A stretch of DNA of 64,000 nucleotides, taken from positions 25,641,400 to 25,705,399 of the forward strand of contig CM049322.1 in the NCBI GenBank assembly GCA_026874595.1. Direction: 5' to 3'. Shown here piece after piece: positions 47,689 to 62,194 of the stretch. Positions within the stretch are counted from its first letter, which is position 1; the number at the start of each line of letters is the position of its first letter. Under the pieces are notes generated by a model. The model saw only the letters and a list, made by a program, of their open reading frames with translations. It was not told where the DNA came from and did not search any database. Origin of the DNA: Sipunculus nudus (Eukaryota; Annelida; Sipuncula; Golfingiida; Sipunculidae). Position numbers and translations under genes: made by a program.

Positions 47689-50600
47689 TTCCATTAAAAA
47701 CCCATTGTTACACTTTAAGACTGCCTCATATCAAAACCACTGATCTGACTTTGATCATATATAATATACATATTTTTCTATACATTCGCTATGCACATGC
47801 CAGAAATGATGTCAGTATTGTGTATTTTTTTTAAGTTATGGGCCCAAACATAATGCACTTTTTTAAAAATCAAGAAATATATTTACTCACCTTAGATGAG
47901 AATTGCTGAAGCTTGAGACTTTTTGTCAGGAATATAACTTTATTTAATCAAGATTCGATTGTTTACCCAAAATTAGATCTGAATTTTGCAAATTTTTCAT
48001 GTTATTAGCTTAAATAAAAAATCAATACCCTAAAATTTGTCCAACTTTGGCAATGGCATGTTTTTTTTCTGTAAGCACTGTTGATTTAATTTTCACAGCA
48101 TATATACATAAGGATTTATTCTTTTAAAATCTGAAATTTCAAAGGAATTGATTGAAAAGAGTAGCTTTTATTCAAGTTTTCATACACCATGTCAAGTGTT
48201 GTTTACATCTAGCCCACCTAGTAGTAAAGCCTTCACTTGCATTATGTAACCCACCCCAGGCAGCTTGTCTTGGCTCAGCTGGGCCACTACTAGCAGGCTT
48301 CTTCTCTGCCCTGCACACCCTCCCCCCCCCCCCCCTAGATGATGCATTAACTAGATGAATGTTATAATTTTCTGTATTTTATTTTATTCTTGGCTATGCT
48401 ACATTTTAGATTTTGTATTTACCACCAGGGTTACAATGATTAAAGTGCACATTTAATTGTGTCCACAAAGTGGTGTATTGCTATGAAAGTGTGGATGTTC
48501 ATCAGATAAGTAATTCCTTCCTTGAGAAGAGTAAAAACTTCACAAGGTGTAAAATTGACTATTAATTCCAGGAATAAATTAAAGCTTAGATTGTAATTAG
48601 CATAATGATATTGTTTGTCCCTCATTCAACCAACAGTGTGTATACTTTATTTGAAAAGATGTTTTTATTTTACCAAATTTACAGAATCTTATTTTATTTT
48701 GGTGAATAAGATTAAGCATGTACTGAAAACTCCAATGTGCAAAACTTTTTAATAGTGATTCAAGGAATAATCTTGCAGATGCCATGTTGTGGCATTATTT
48801 TCTTTTAAATTCAGTTTAAAAATTTGTGATTTAAAAATAATAAAAATATATGTGTATGCATAATATGACCCAATACGAGCTACACTCTGGATGTATAATG
48901 ATTGCAACTAAGAATTCTAATATTTTAACTTATATTTTCAGTGTTTTTTTAATACAAATTTATAAAACTTGTAAATAAAAAAAATTAATCAGATAAAAAC
49001 TATTTTAATGGAAAAAGTGGATATGCTTAAATAATATATAAACTTAAATGTATTATTCCCTTGAATGTGAAATAAAGGTATTAGTCCAGACCTAGGAATC
49101 CAAAATTCGGCATAATGTTAGATGTCCCCAAGATCTCCTACCAAGCCGAAAACTGGGTCTTTGCAACTTCGTTCCTTTGAAAAATTAAGGAAAAACCTCA
49201 ATTTTTTATTTAAAACCAATTTTCACACTTCAGGACTGCCTAATATCAAAACCACTTATCTGTTTTTCCTCATATTTACCATAAATATTCCTCTATATAG
49301 TTCCTATACACATGCCAGAAATTATGTCTGTATTATTTAATTTAAAAAAGTTATGGGCCCAAACATGAAGCATTTTGTAAAATATCAGGAAAGATATTTG
49401 ATCACTTAACACAAAAAACATTAAAGCTATGGACCTTTTTTCCAGTAATATAACTTTAATTAATCAAAATTAAATTGAATACCCAAAATTAGATGAAAAT
49501 CTTTTAAATTTTTTAAAATATTAATTAAAATAAAAAATTGGTACCCTCAATTTTGCCCAACTTTGACCATGGCACTTTTTTTTTTACTGTAAGTACTGTG
49601 GATTTAATTTTCACAGCATGTTTTTGTTAGCATTTCAACTGTTAACACCAAAAATTTGAAACCAGTTGATCAAAAACATCAAGCTTGTGTTATGCAGTTT
49701 GCAAGAGCTCAGCTCCCCAGCTTCAGCTGTAAGTTCCTTAAATTCAGCATACAGTTAGATGTCTCCAAAATCCCCTACCATGCCAAGAATTTGGTCACTA
49801 GGACTTAATACCTTCGAGATATTAATGAAAAACTTCATTTTTCCATTAAAAACCCATTGTTACACTTCAAGACTGCCTAATATCAAAACCACTGATCTGA
49901 CTTTAATCATAAATAATATACATATTTTTCATTCTCTATGCACATGCCAGAATGATGTCAGTATTGCGTAATTGTTTTAAGTTATGGGCCCAAACATAAT
50001 GCACTTTGTAAAAAATCAAGAAATATATTTACTCCCTTAACAAGGGCATTGCTGAAGCTAGAGATTTTTTTTGTCAGGGATGTAACATTATTTAATCAAG
50101 ATTCAATTGAATACCCAAAATTAGTTCTGAATTTTTCAAATTTTATAAGTTATTAGCATAAATATAAAATTAGTACCTTAAGTTTTGCCCAACTGTGACC
50201 ATGGCACGTTTGTTTCCCGTGAGCACTGTTGATATAATTTTCATATCATGCACACATAAGGATTTCAGCTTTTTAGTTTAGAAAGCTGAAAGAAATTGGC
50301 CAAATATTGTAGCTCTTATTAATGTTTTTTATGAGACCCTGTCAGACTTTGGCTCTCTCCAGCCCCTCTTGAGTCACCACTTTGTTGACCTTGTTGACCT
50401 TTCATCAAATTATGCACGCTTGAGGCGAGAATCCAGGCAGCTTATGGCCAGCCACAGTTGATCCAGGTGTCCAACCCAACTCATCTAGTAGTTTTAACCA
50501 ACAACATAACAATAAACAATAAATTAATAAATTTTTATTGGTTTTTAATAACAAATTAAAGAAAAATAGAAAAGGAATTTGTTAGTTTATAATAACAGGA

Positions 50601-51549
50601 AATTAACTTGCAGTTACTGATGATATAAGAATCTTGTATCGATGGGTAGAATGTCACTTATTCCAAATAACACCATGCAGTCACCTATGGCATTTTTCAG
50701 TTCAGTTTTAATGATAAAGAAGTAAATCTTATTATTCATTACTAATCATTAGGGATTATATGAAGGAAATTAATGATAGACAAAGATGCAGTTGATAATA
50801 TTAATCTAGATTCCTACTGTGTCCAGTGTGTACATTGATGTGAAATTAGTCCAAAATGAATTTTTTACAGTTATTTTTTAATATAAATAAAGGCCATAAA
50901 ACCAGGTAATTATGATCATTATTTAAATGTGTGAATTTTGTATATTCTGGATTCTCAACATCTTTGTTTGGTGAAAACTGAATAAATACCAGACATGGTG
51001 CGAATACTTTGTAATTGTATTTAAATACGAATATGATTATGTACTCCATTATAAAATTTCTTGCATAAAGAATGGGAATTCAGGTAAAAATGAAAGTATA
51101 TGAATACTCGTGCAAATACTTTCAAAATGTATTCATGAATGCATTCATGAATATATTCTTTAATATTATTTTAATAATCATATCAGTTATATTTCATTTT
51201 AAAAAATCATATGATTCTCTTATTATTTTTAATAAAAATTATATTTGGGACAATATTTGTAATTTTTTTAAATAAATAGTTAAACTCTTATATTATATGT
51301 TCTGCTTATAAGTTATATGGCCAAGTCAAAATCTGTGTGACAATAGTACTCCATTTGTTAATAAAATAAATGAAATCAATCCTCTTCCCTGTCTCCAAAG
51401 GTACTATCAAAATCATACATAAGCTAAACAACAACAACTCATAATACAGCTTATATTTATTACCACACAAAACCAGCATGTGCCTCATTTCTAAATAATA
51501 TTTTTTTATCATATATAACAGCTGAGCGTCGTGACCCATAGGTCCCTTG
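47689..51549 (+). repeat. Tandem block P1 (3.86 kb)
   Basis: Starts TTCCATTAAAAACCCATTGT and ends with a family A 3' terminus, CAGCTGAGCGTCGTGACCCA then TAGGTCCCTTG. It includes a C14 tract (48322-48335), an AT-rich non-A stretch (48345-49085) and a headless long-type A (49086-51549) with a DR3 at 50386-50400. P2 repeats it from 51550 with only scattered differences. Confidence 0.75.
50386..50400 (-). promoter_or_regulatory. DR3 of nuclear-receptor half-sites in long-type A
   Basis: TGACCT-TGT-TGACCT; on the minus strand AGGTCA-ACA-AGGTCA, a perfect direct repeat with three-base spacing. It is also present at about 17500-17514 and 58650-58664, and once mutated near 60671. DR3 is the VDR-type spacing. 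Function is inferred only. Confidence 0.4.
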
Positions 51550-51928
51550 TTCCATTAAAAACCCATTGTTACACTTTAAGACTGCCTCATATCAAAACCA
51601 CTGATCTGACTTTGATCATATATAATATACATATTTTTCTATACATTCGCTATGCACATGCCAGAAATGATGTCAGTATTGTGTATTTTTTTTAAGTTAT
51701 GGGCCCAAACATAATGCACTTTTTTAAAAATCAAGAAATATATTTACTCACCTTAGATGAGAATTGCTGAAGCTGGAGACTTTTTGTCAGGAATATAACT
51801 TTATTTAATCAAGATTCGATTGTTTACCCAAAATTAGATCTGTATTTTGCAAATTTTTCAAGTTATTAGCTTAAATAAAAAATCAATACCCTAAATTTTG
51901 TCCCACTTTGGCAATGTCATGTTTTTTT

Positions 51929-54900
51929 AGCTCAGCTGACTGAAAGTCATCTGAGCTATAGCGATCACTCTTTGTCCGTCGTCCGTCTGTCCGTCTGTCC
52001 GTCTGTCCGTCCGTTAACCAGGCACAAATCGTAACCGCTGGACCTAGAACCTTGTCACTTGGGATTCTGAGAGGTCCATAAAAAATCTCCTTGGAAACCA
52101 GAAATTAGGTCTCTGTTACCCATATCCTTCGAGCTATGTGGCCCCAAAGTACCCCCCAGAAAAGTAAAAAATTTCATACAAAAACTTCAATATCTCATTA
52201 ACTACTTGACTGATGGTCATGATTTTTGGCATACATATTGATCATGAGATGTTACATCACTTCCTGCAGACTGGTGGCGCCACTTGTATTTTTCAATTTT
52301 TTACGAATTTTTTTCTCTATTTTTGAGACCTTTAAAAATGTGAACATCTGTTAACAAGGCACAAATCATAAAGACTGGACTTAGAATCTTAATTCTTGAC
52401 ACACTGAGAGGTCCATGAAAAAATCTCCTTGGAAACCAGAAATTAGGTCTCTGTTACCCATATCCTTTGAGCTATGGGGCCCCAAAGTACCCCCCAGAAT
52501 AGTAAAAAATTTCATACAAAAACTTCAATATCTCAATAACTACATCACTGATGGTCATGATTTTCGACATACATATTGATCATGAGATGTTTCATCAGTT
52601 TGTGCAGACTGGTGGCGCCACCTGTATTTTTCAATGTTCACGAATTGTTTTTTCCATTTTTGAGACCTTTAAGGATGTAGTTATCTGTCAACAGGGTACA
52701 AATCGTAATGACTGGACCTAGAATCTTCGTTTTTGACACACAGGGAGACCCATGACAAGTCTCCATGGAAACCAGAAATTAGGTCTCTGTTACCCATATC
52801 CTTCGAGCTATGGGGCCCCAAAGTACCCCCCAGAATAGTAAAAAATTTCATACAAAAACTTCAATATCTCATTAACTACATCACTGATGGTCTTCATTTT
52901 TGGCATACATATTGATCATGAGATGTTCGATCAGTTCCTGCAGACTGGTGGCGCCACCTGTACTGTTTGATTTTTTACGATTTTTTCCTCTATTTTTGAG
53001 ACCTTTGAGGATGCTTTCATCTGTTAGCGTGGCACAAATCGTAACGACTGGACCTAGAATCTTCATTTTCGACACACTGAGAGACCTATGAAAAGTCTCC
53101 ATGGAAACCAGAAATTAGGTCTCTGTTACCCATATCCTTCGAGCTATGGGGCCCAAAATTACCCCCCAGAATAGTAAAAAATTTCATACAAAAACTTCAA
53201 TATCTCATTAACTACATCACTGATGGTCATGATTTTCGACATACATATTGATCATGAGATGTTTCATCAGTTTGTGCAGACTGGTGGCGCAACCTGTATT
53301 TTTCAATGTTCAGGAATTGTTTTCTCCATTTTTGAGACCTTTAAGGATGTAGTTATCTGTCAACAGGGTACAAATCGTAACGACTGGACCTAGAATCTTC
53401 GTTCTTGACACACAGGGAGACCCATGATAAGTCTCCATGGAAACCTGAAATTTGGTCTCTGTTACCCATATCCTTTGAGCTATGGCACTCCAAAGTACAG
53501 CTCAGAATAATGGAAAATTTGATACAAAAGCTAAAGTAACTAATGCAGAAATAACCATAATTGTTTGCATGGATATTGATCATGGAGTGTTTCATAAGTT
53601 TCTGCAGACTGGTGGCACCACCTGTATTTGTTCGGTTTTTTTTACGAAATTTTTCTGTATTTTTGAGACCTTTAAAGATATGAACATCTGTTAACAGGGC
53701 ACAAATCATAAAAACTGGACCAAGAATCTTCATTCTTGACACACAGGGAGACCCATGAAAAGTCTCCATGGAAACTTGAAATTAGGTCTCTGTTACCCAT
53801 ATTCTTTAAGCTGTATGGGTCCAAAATACCCCCCCCCCCCCCAGAATAATGGAAAATTTGATACAAAAACTGCAGTATTTCAATAACTACAACACTGATG
53901 GTCATGATTTTCGGCATACATATTGATCATGAGCTGTTCCATCAGTTTCTGCAGACTGGGTGTGCCACCTCTATTTTTTTTTCAAATTTTTACGAATTTT
54001 TTTCTTTTTTTTGAGACCTTTAAAGATGTGGTTATCTGTCAACAGGGTACAAATCGCAACAACTGGACCTAGAATCTTCATTCTTGTCATGCAAGGAGGC
54101 CCATGAAAGGTGCCTGTGGAAACTTGAAATTAGGTCTCTGTTACCCATATCCTTCAAGCTTTAGGACTCCGAAGTATCCCTCAGAATAATGGACAATTTG
54201 ATACAAAAACTGAAGTATCTGAACAACTAATGCAGAGATCACCATGATTTTTTGCATGGATATTGACTATTAAGTGTTTTTATTAGTTTCTGCAGACTGG
54301 TGGAGCCACCTGTATTTTTGTATCCACCAAAACGAAGTTTTGTGGATACTATGTATTTGGCCGAGTTCCTCCGCCCCGGCGGCGTTCGTTTCCAGAGAGC
54401 TCCTTGGAGACTAATGGACCGATTTTTCCCAAACTTACACCTATTATCGGGTCACATGTGAACTGGTGCCTAACCAATTTGCATTGACCTCTGACCTTTC
54501 CTCTCTATCCAGTGTCCATTTGTGGGTCTGTTTCCACTCATAAACCCTCATATCTCGGGAACCGTTTGACCGATCAGGAAATAAAATTGATACAAATGTA
54601 GCCCTTGGATTGCTTTATAACATACACAAAAAATGGTGGCGCCACCTGTAACCATGTATGCACAGTGTCCATTTGTTCATCTGCCTTGGGTTAAAATCAC
54701 TCATATCTCTGCAGTGAATTGACTAATTCACCTGAAATTCATCATGTGTATACATCCAGGATAGCTTTCTTGATTTTATGACAGGTGGCGCCACCTACGT
54801 TCACGTTCACGCTGATGACATCCAAGCTTATATCTCGGGAACCGTTTGACCGATCAGGAAATAAAATTTATACAAATGTAGCCCTTTGATAGCTCTGTAA

Positions 54901-55672
54901 CATACACAAAAAATGGTGGCGCCACCTGTAACAATGTTTGCACAGCGTCTGTCTGTTAGTCTGCCGTGGCCTAAAATTACTCATTTCTCTGTAGTGGTTC
55001 GACATAACTGCCTAAAATTTTGCAGGTTTATACATCGTGGACAGCTTTCTTGATTTTATGACAGGTGGCGCCACCTACATTCTAGTTAACGCTGGACACA
55101 TCCAAGCTCATATCTCAGGAACCATTTGACCGATTGGGCCAAAATTGTGCATGTGTTTAGATCTCACATAGGTCTTTATCATACACAAAACTGGAGGCGT
55201 TACCTGCAAAGATTTTTGCACAGTGTTTGTCTGTTTGTCTGCCATGGGCAAAAATCGCTCATATACATGTAGTGGTTTGACTTTTCTGCCTAAAATTTTG
55301 CAGGTGTATACAACTTGGACAGCTTTCTGGATTTGTGGTAGGTGGCACAACCTACATACACATTTAGGCTGCAGACATCCATGCTAATATGCAACATACC
55401 TCACTCTATTTCCCCTTGCCACTCAATCCATGCCTCACTATCCGATTTTTGCAGATACATGTAGTCACTTGTCAGTTACCCGTATTCTAGTTTTAAAAGT
55501 TTACACATTTTTCTCTATTTTTGAGATATATAAATACAGACTAAATCTTGGCCTGTTGGTTAATCTGTTTGATGCTACAGTTGAATGGGTATATACTACC
55601 ATTCTGATGATAAAATTTCCTTTTGTGAATCTCTTCCCAGTCAGCTGAGCGTCATGACCCATGGGTCACTTG
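51929..55672 (+). mobile_element. A-short 2: family A element with GGCGCC-palindrome array, holding B4
   Basis: The head AGCTCAGCTGACTGAAAGTC with a (GTCCGTCT)n tract is at 51929. The tail CAGCTGAGCGTCATGACCCA..GGTCACTTG ends at 55672. Seven T precede and three follow, against eight T in the P1 empty site at ~48.06 kb. About seven ~335-bp units match those of A-short 1. The longest minus-strand frame in the window (53353-53769) is simply one unit read through. Confidence 0.82.
54320..55490 (+). mobile_element. B4: complete short family B element
   Basis: The 5' hairpin is GTATCCACCAAAAC/GTTTTGTGGATAC. A GCCCCGGCGGCG stretch, DR1 (54485-54497) and about six half-units with GGTGGCGCCACC follow. 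The tail GCAGATAC and stem TAGTCACTTGTCAGTTA lead to CTAG at 55487-55490. It sits in the T-run after CCACCTGTA of an A-short unit. Confidence 0.8.
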
Positions 55673-57191
55673 TTTCTGTAAGCACTGTTGATTTAATTTT
55701 CACAGCATATATACATAAGGATTTAATCTTTTAAAATCTGAAATTTCAAAGGAATTGATTGAAAAGAGTAGCTTGTATTCAAGTTTTCATACACCATGTC
55801 AAGTGTTGTTTACATCTAGCCCACCTAGTAGTAAAGCCTTCACTTGCATTATGTAACCCACCCCAGGCAGCTTGTCTTGGCTCAGCTGGGCCACTACTAG
55901 CAGGCTTCTTCTCTGCCCTGCTCACTCTCCCCCCCCCCCCCCCCTAGATGATGCATTAACTAGATGAATGTTATAATTTTCTGTATTTCATTTTATTCTT
56001 GGCTATGCTACATTTTAGATTTTGTATTTACCACCAGGGTTACAATGATTAAAGTGCACATTTAATTGTGTCCACAAAGTGGTGTATTGCTATGAAAGTG
56101 TGGATGTTCATCAGATAAGTAATTCCTTCCTTGAGAAGAGTAAAAACTTCCCAAGGTGTGAAATTGACTATTAATTCCAGGAATAAATTAAAGCTTAGAT
56201 TGTAATTAACATAATGATATTGTTTGTCCCTCATTCAACCAACAGTGTGTATACTTTATTTGAAAAGATGTTTTTATTTTACCAAATTTACAGAATCTTA
56301 TTTTATTTTGGTGAATAAGATTAAGCATGTACTGAAAACTCCAATGTGCAAAACTTTTTAATAGTGATTCAAGGAATAATCTTGCAGATGCCATGTTGTG
56401 GCATTATTTTCTTTTAAATTCAGTTTAAAAATTTGTGATTTAAAAATAATAAAAATATATGTGTATGCATAATATGACCCAATACGAGCTACACTCTGGA
56501 TGTATAATGATTGCAACTAAGAATTCTAATATTTTAACTTATATTTTCAGTGTTTTTTAAATACAAATTTATAAAACTTGTAAATAAAAAAAATTAATCA
56601 GATAAAAACTATTTTCATGGAAAAAGTGGATATGCTTAAATAATATATAAACTTAAATGTATTATTCCCTTGAATGTGAAATAAAGGTAATAGTCCAGAC
56701 CTAGGAATCCAAAATTCGGCATAATGTTAGATGTCCCCAAGATCTCCTACCAAGCCGAAAACTGGGTCTTTGCAACTTTGTTCCTTTGAGATATTAAGGA
56801 AAAACCTCAATTTTTTTATTTAAAACCTATTTTCACACTTCAGGACTGCCTAATATCAAAACCACTTATCTGTTTTTCCTCATATTTACCATAAATATTC
56901 ATCTATATAGTTCCTATATACATGCCAGAAATTATGTCTGTATTATTTAATTTAAAAAGTTATGGGCCCAAACATGATGCATTTTATAAAAAAACAGGAA
57001 AGATATTTGATCACTTAACACAAAAAACGTTAAAGCTATGGACCTTTTTTCCAGTAATATAACTTTAATTAAACAAAATTAAATTGTATACCCAAAATTA
57101 GATGAAAATCTTTTAAATTTTTTAAAATATTAATAAAAATAAAAAATTGGTACCTTAAATTTTGCCCAACTTTGACCATGGCACATTTTTT

Positions 57192-59820
57192 AGCTCAGCT
57201 GACTATAAGTCATCTGAGCTATAGTCGTGGTCCATTGTCCGTCCGTCTGTCCGTCCGTCCGTCCGTCCGTCCGTCCGTCCGTAGATGTGGCACGTTTTGA
57301 AACCGTAAGACCTAGGAATCCAAAATTCGGCATAATGTTAGATGTCCCCAAGATCTCCTACCAAGCCGAAAACTGGGTCTTTGCAACTTCGTTCCTCTGA
57401 GAAATTAAGGAAAAAACTCAATTTTTTATTAAAAACCTATTTTCACACTTCAGGACTGCCTAATATCAAAACCACTCATCTGTTTTTCCTCATATTTACC
57501 ATAAATATTCCTCTATATAGTTCCTATGTACATGCCAGAAATTATGTCTGTATTATTTAATTTAAAAAAGTTATGGGCCCAAACATAATGCATTTTGTAA
57601 AAAATCAGGAAAGATATTTGATCACTTAACACAAAAAATGTTAAAGCTATTGACCTTTTTTCCAGTAATATAACTTTAATTAATCAAAATTAAATTGTAT
57701 ACCCAAAATTAGATGAAAATCTTTTAAATTTTCTACAATATTAATAAAAATAAAAAATTGGTACCTTAAATTTAGCCCAACTTTGACCATGGCACGTTTT
57801 TTTCCTGTAAGTACTGTGGATTTAATTTTCACAGCATGTTTTTGTTAGCATTTCAACTGTTAACACCAAAAATTTGAAACCAGTTGATCAAAAACTGTAG
57901 ATTTTAATAAGTTTTCAAGCACCATGTAACATATTGTTTACATCAAGCTAGTGTTATGCAGTTTGCAAGAGCTCAGCTCCCCAGCTTCAGCTCTTAGTTC
58001 CTTAAATTCGGCATACAGTTAGATGTCTCCAAAATCCCCTACCATGCCAAGAATTTGGTCACTAGGACTTAATACCTTCAAGATATTAATGAAAAACTTC
58101 ATTTTTCCATTAAAAACCCATTGTTACACTTCAAGACTGCCTAATATCAAAACCACTGATCTGACTTTAATCATAAATAATATAAATATTTTTCATTCTC
58201 TATGCACATACCAGAATGATGTCAGTATTGTGTAATTGTTTTAAGTTAAGGGCCCAAACATAATGCACTTTTGTAAAAAATCAAGAAATATATTTACTCC
58301 CTTAACAAGGGCATTGCTGAAGCTAGAGATTTTTTTGTCAGGGATGTAACATTATTTAATCAAGATTCAATTGAATACCCAAAATTAGTTCTGAATTTTT
58401 CAAATTTTATAAGTTATTAGTATAAATATAAAATTAGTACCTTAAATTTTGCCCAACTGTGACCATGGCACGTTTGTGTCTTGTGAGCACTGTTGATATA
58501 ATTTTCATATCATGCACACATTCGGATTTCAGCTTTTTAGTTTAGAAAGCTGAAAGAAATTGGCCAAAAATTGTAGCTCTTATTAATGTTTTTTATGAGA
58601 CCCTGTCAGACTTTGGCTCTCTCCAGCCCCTCTTGAGTCACCTGTATGTTGACCTTGTTGACCTTTCATCAAATTATGCACGCTTGAGGCGAGGCATACA
58701 GGAATCTAGGCAGCTTATGGCCAGACACAGTTGATCCAGGTGTCCAACCCAACTCATCTAGTAGTTTTAACCAACAACATAACAATAAACAATAAATTAA
58801 TAAATTTTTATTGGTTTTTAATAACAAATTAAAGAAAAATAGAAAAGGAATTTGTTAGTTTATAATAACAGTAAATTAACTTGCAGTTACTGATGATATA
58901 AGAATCTTGTATCGATGGGTAGAATGTCACATATTCCAAATTACACCATGCAGTCACCTATGGCATTTTTCAGTTCAATTTTAATGATAAAGAAGTAAAT
59001 CATATTATTCATTACTAATCATTAGGGATCATATGAAGGAAATTAATGATAGACAAAGATGCAGTTGATAATATTAATCTAGATTCCTACTGTGTCTAGT
59101 GTGTACATTGATGTGAAATTAGTCCAAAATGAATTTTGTACAGTTATTTTTTAATATAAATAAAAGCCATAAAACCAGGTACATATGATCATTATTTAAA
59201 TGTGTGAATTTTGTATATTCTGGATTCTCAACATCATTGGTTGGTGAAACTGAATAAATACCAGACATGGTGCGAATACTTTGTAATTGTATTTAAATAC
59301 GAATATGATTATGTACTCCATTATAAAATTTCTTGCATAAAGAATAGGAATTCAGGTAAAAATGAAAGTATATGAATACTCGTGCAAATACTTTCAAAAT
59401 GTATTCATGAATGCATTCATGAATATATTCTTTAATATTATTTTAATAATCATATCATTTATATTTCATTTAAAAAAATCATATGATTCTCTTATTATTT
59501 TTTATAAAAATTATATTTGGGACAATATTTGTAATTTTTTTTAATAAACTGTAAACTCTTATATTATTTGTTCTGCTTATAAGTTATATGGCCAAGTCAA
59601 AATCTGTGTGACAATAGTACTCCATTTGTTAATAAAATAAATGAAATCAATCCTCTTCCCTGTCTCCAAAGGTACTATCAAAATCGTACATAAGCTAAAC
59701 AACAACAACTCATAATACAGCTTATATTTATTACCACACAAAACCAGCATGTGCCTCATTTCTAAATAATATTTTTTTATCATATGTAACAGCTGAGCGT
59801 CGTGACCCATAGGTCCCTTG
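57192..59820 (+). mobile_element. A-long 4: intact long-type A element (2629 bp)
   Basis: The head AGCTCAGCTGACTATAAGTC has a pure (TCCG)n tract (57239-57282). The tail CAGCTGAGCGTCGTGACCCA..AGGTCCCTTG ends at 59820. It is uninterrupted, so it is the reference for the broken copies, and it is the empty site for A-short 1. It lies inside P2. Its interior is nearly identical to the headless copies ending at 51549 and 61832. Confidence 0.82.
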
Positions 59821-61832
59821 TTTTACTTTAAGTACTGTGGATTTAATTTTCACAGCATGTTTTTGTTAGCATTTCAACTGTTAACACCAAAAATTTGAAA
59901 CCAGTTGATCAAAAACTGTAGATTTTATCAAGTTTTCAAGCACCATGTAACATATTGTTTACATCAAGCTAGTGTTATGCAGTTTGCAAGAGCTCAGCTC
60001 CCCATCTTCAGCTCTAAGTTCCTTAAATTCGGCATACAGTTAGATGTCTCCAAAATCCCCTACCATGCCAAGAATTTGGTCACTAGGACTTAATACCTTC
60101 GAGATATTAATGAAAAACTTCATTTTTCCATTAAAAACCCATTGTTACACTTCAAGACTGCCTAATATCAAAACCACTGATCTGACATTAATCATAAATA
60201 ATATACATATTTTTCATTCTCTATGCACATGCCAAAATGATGTCAGTATTGCGTAATTGTTTTAAGTTATGGGCCCAAACATAATGCACTTTGTAAAAAA
60301 TCAAGAAATATATTTACTCCCTTAACAAGGGCATTGCTGAAGCTAGAGATTTTTTTGTCAGGGATGTAACATTATTTAATCAAAATTCAATTGAATACCC
60401 AAAATTAGTTCTGAATTTTTCAAATTTTATAAGTTATTAGCATAAATATAAAATTAGTACCTTAAATTTTGCCCAACTGTGACCATGGCACGTTTGTTTC
60501 CCGTGAGCACTGTTGATATAATTTTCATATCATGCACACATAAGGATTTCAGCTTTTTAGTTTAGAAAGCTGAAAGAAATTGGCCAAATATTGTAGCTTT
60601 TATTTATGTTTTTTATGAGACCCTGTCAGACTTTGGCTCTCTCCAGCCCCTCTTGAGTCACCACTTTGTCGACCTTGTTGACCTTTTATCAAATTATGCA
60701 CGCTTGAGGCGAGAATCCAGGCAGCTTATGGCCAGCCACAGTTGATCCAGGTATCCAACCCAACTCATCTAGTAGTTTTAACCAACAACATAACAATAAA
60801 CAATAAATTAATAAATTTTTATTGGTTTTTAATAACAAATTAAAGAAAAATAGAAAAGGAATTTGTTAGTTTATAATAACAGGAAATTAACTTGCAGTTA
60901 CTGATGATATAAGAATCTTGTATCAATGGGTAGAATGTCACATATTCCAAATAACACCATGCAGTCACCTATGGCATTTTTCAGTTCAATTTTAATGATA
61001 AAGAAGTAAATCATATTATTCATTACTAATCATTAGGGATTATATGAAGGAAATTAATGATAGACAAAGATGCAGTTGATAATATTAATCTAGATTCCTA
61101 CTGTGTCTAGTGTGTACATTGATGTGAAATTAGTCCAAAATGAATTTTTTACAGTTATTTTTTAATATAAATAAAGGCCATAAAACCAGGTACTTATGAT
61201 CATTATTTAAATGTGTGAATTTTGTATATTCTGGATTCTCAACATCTTTGTTTGGTGAAAACTGAATAAATACCAGACATGGTGCGAATACTTTGTAATT
61301 GTATTTAAATACGAATATGATTATGTACTCCATTATAAAATTTCTTGCATAAAGAATAGGAATTCAGGTAAAAATGAAAGTATATGAATACTCGTGCAAA
61401 TACTTTCAAAATGTATTCATGAATGCATTCATGAATATATTCTTTAATATTATTTTAATAATCATATCAGTTATATTTCATTTTAAAAAATCATATGATT
61501 CTCTTATTATTTTTAATAAAAATTATATTTGGGACAATATTTGTAATTTTTTTAATAAATAGTTAAACTCTTATATTATATGTTCTGCTTATAAGTTATA
61601 TGGCCAAGTCAAAATCTGTGTGACAGTAGTACTCCATTTGTTAATAAAATAAATGAAATCAGTCCTCTTCCCTGTCTCCAAAGGTACTATCAAAATCATA
61701 CATAAGCTAAACAACAACAACTCATAATACAGCTTATATTTATTACCACACAAAACCAGCATGTGCCTCATTTCTAAATAATATTTTTTTATCATATATA
61801 ACAGCTGAGCGTCGTGACCCATAGGTCCCTTG

Positions 61833-62194
61833 TTTTTCAATTTTTAGCACAAATTAAAAATTAAAACCTTAAATTTTGTCCAAATTTGGCTACGGCATGT
61901 TTTTTACCTATAAGCACTGTTGATTTAATTTTCACAGCATATATACATTAGGATTTAATCTTTCAAAATATGAAATTTCAAAGGAATTGATTGAAAAGAG
62001 AAGCTTTTATTCAAGTTTTCATTCACCATGTCAAGTGTTGTTTACATCAGGCCCACCTAGTAGTAAAGCCTTCACTTGTATTATGTAACTGCTCTACATC
62101 CCCCCCCCCCCTCCCTCCCCCGGCTGTCCACTTGCCTGTCCATCAGTAAATTTTTCATGTGCATCACAGTATCTCATTACTTATACTGTTTTTT
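61833..62194 (+). repeat. Partial third copy of the tandem block
   Basis: After the terminus at 61832 the sequence resumes in the same A interior, but further along (CCTTAAATTTTGTCC, GCACTGTTGATTTAATTTTC, CCACCTAGTAGTAAAGCC). It reaches the C tract (62101-62111) and diverges before D2. It is more diverged than P1 and P2. Confidence 0.6.

Larger units (their letters stand above)
51550..61832 (+). repeat. Tandem block P2, split by two later insertions
   Basis: Matches P1 in order: 51550-51928, then 55673-57191, then 59821-61832. Insertions A-short 2 (51929-55672) and A-long 4 (57192-59820) account for the rest; the net length is ~3.9 kb against 3.86 kb for P1. Small ORF peptides in P1 and P2 differ by about one or two residues in 60, so the duplication is recent. 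Confidence 0.75.

Noticed and set aside
48152-48358. Conserved 60-70-codon frame, also at 55759
   Set aside because: Conservation comes from the recent P1/P2 duplication. The frame ends in a poly-C tract whose length differs between copies.
53353-53769. Longest open frame (138 codons, minus strand)
   Set aside because: It is one A-short unit plus part of the next read through. The same frame is broken in the sister units and in A-short 1, and no protein motif is visible.
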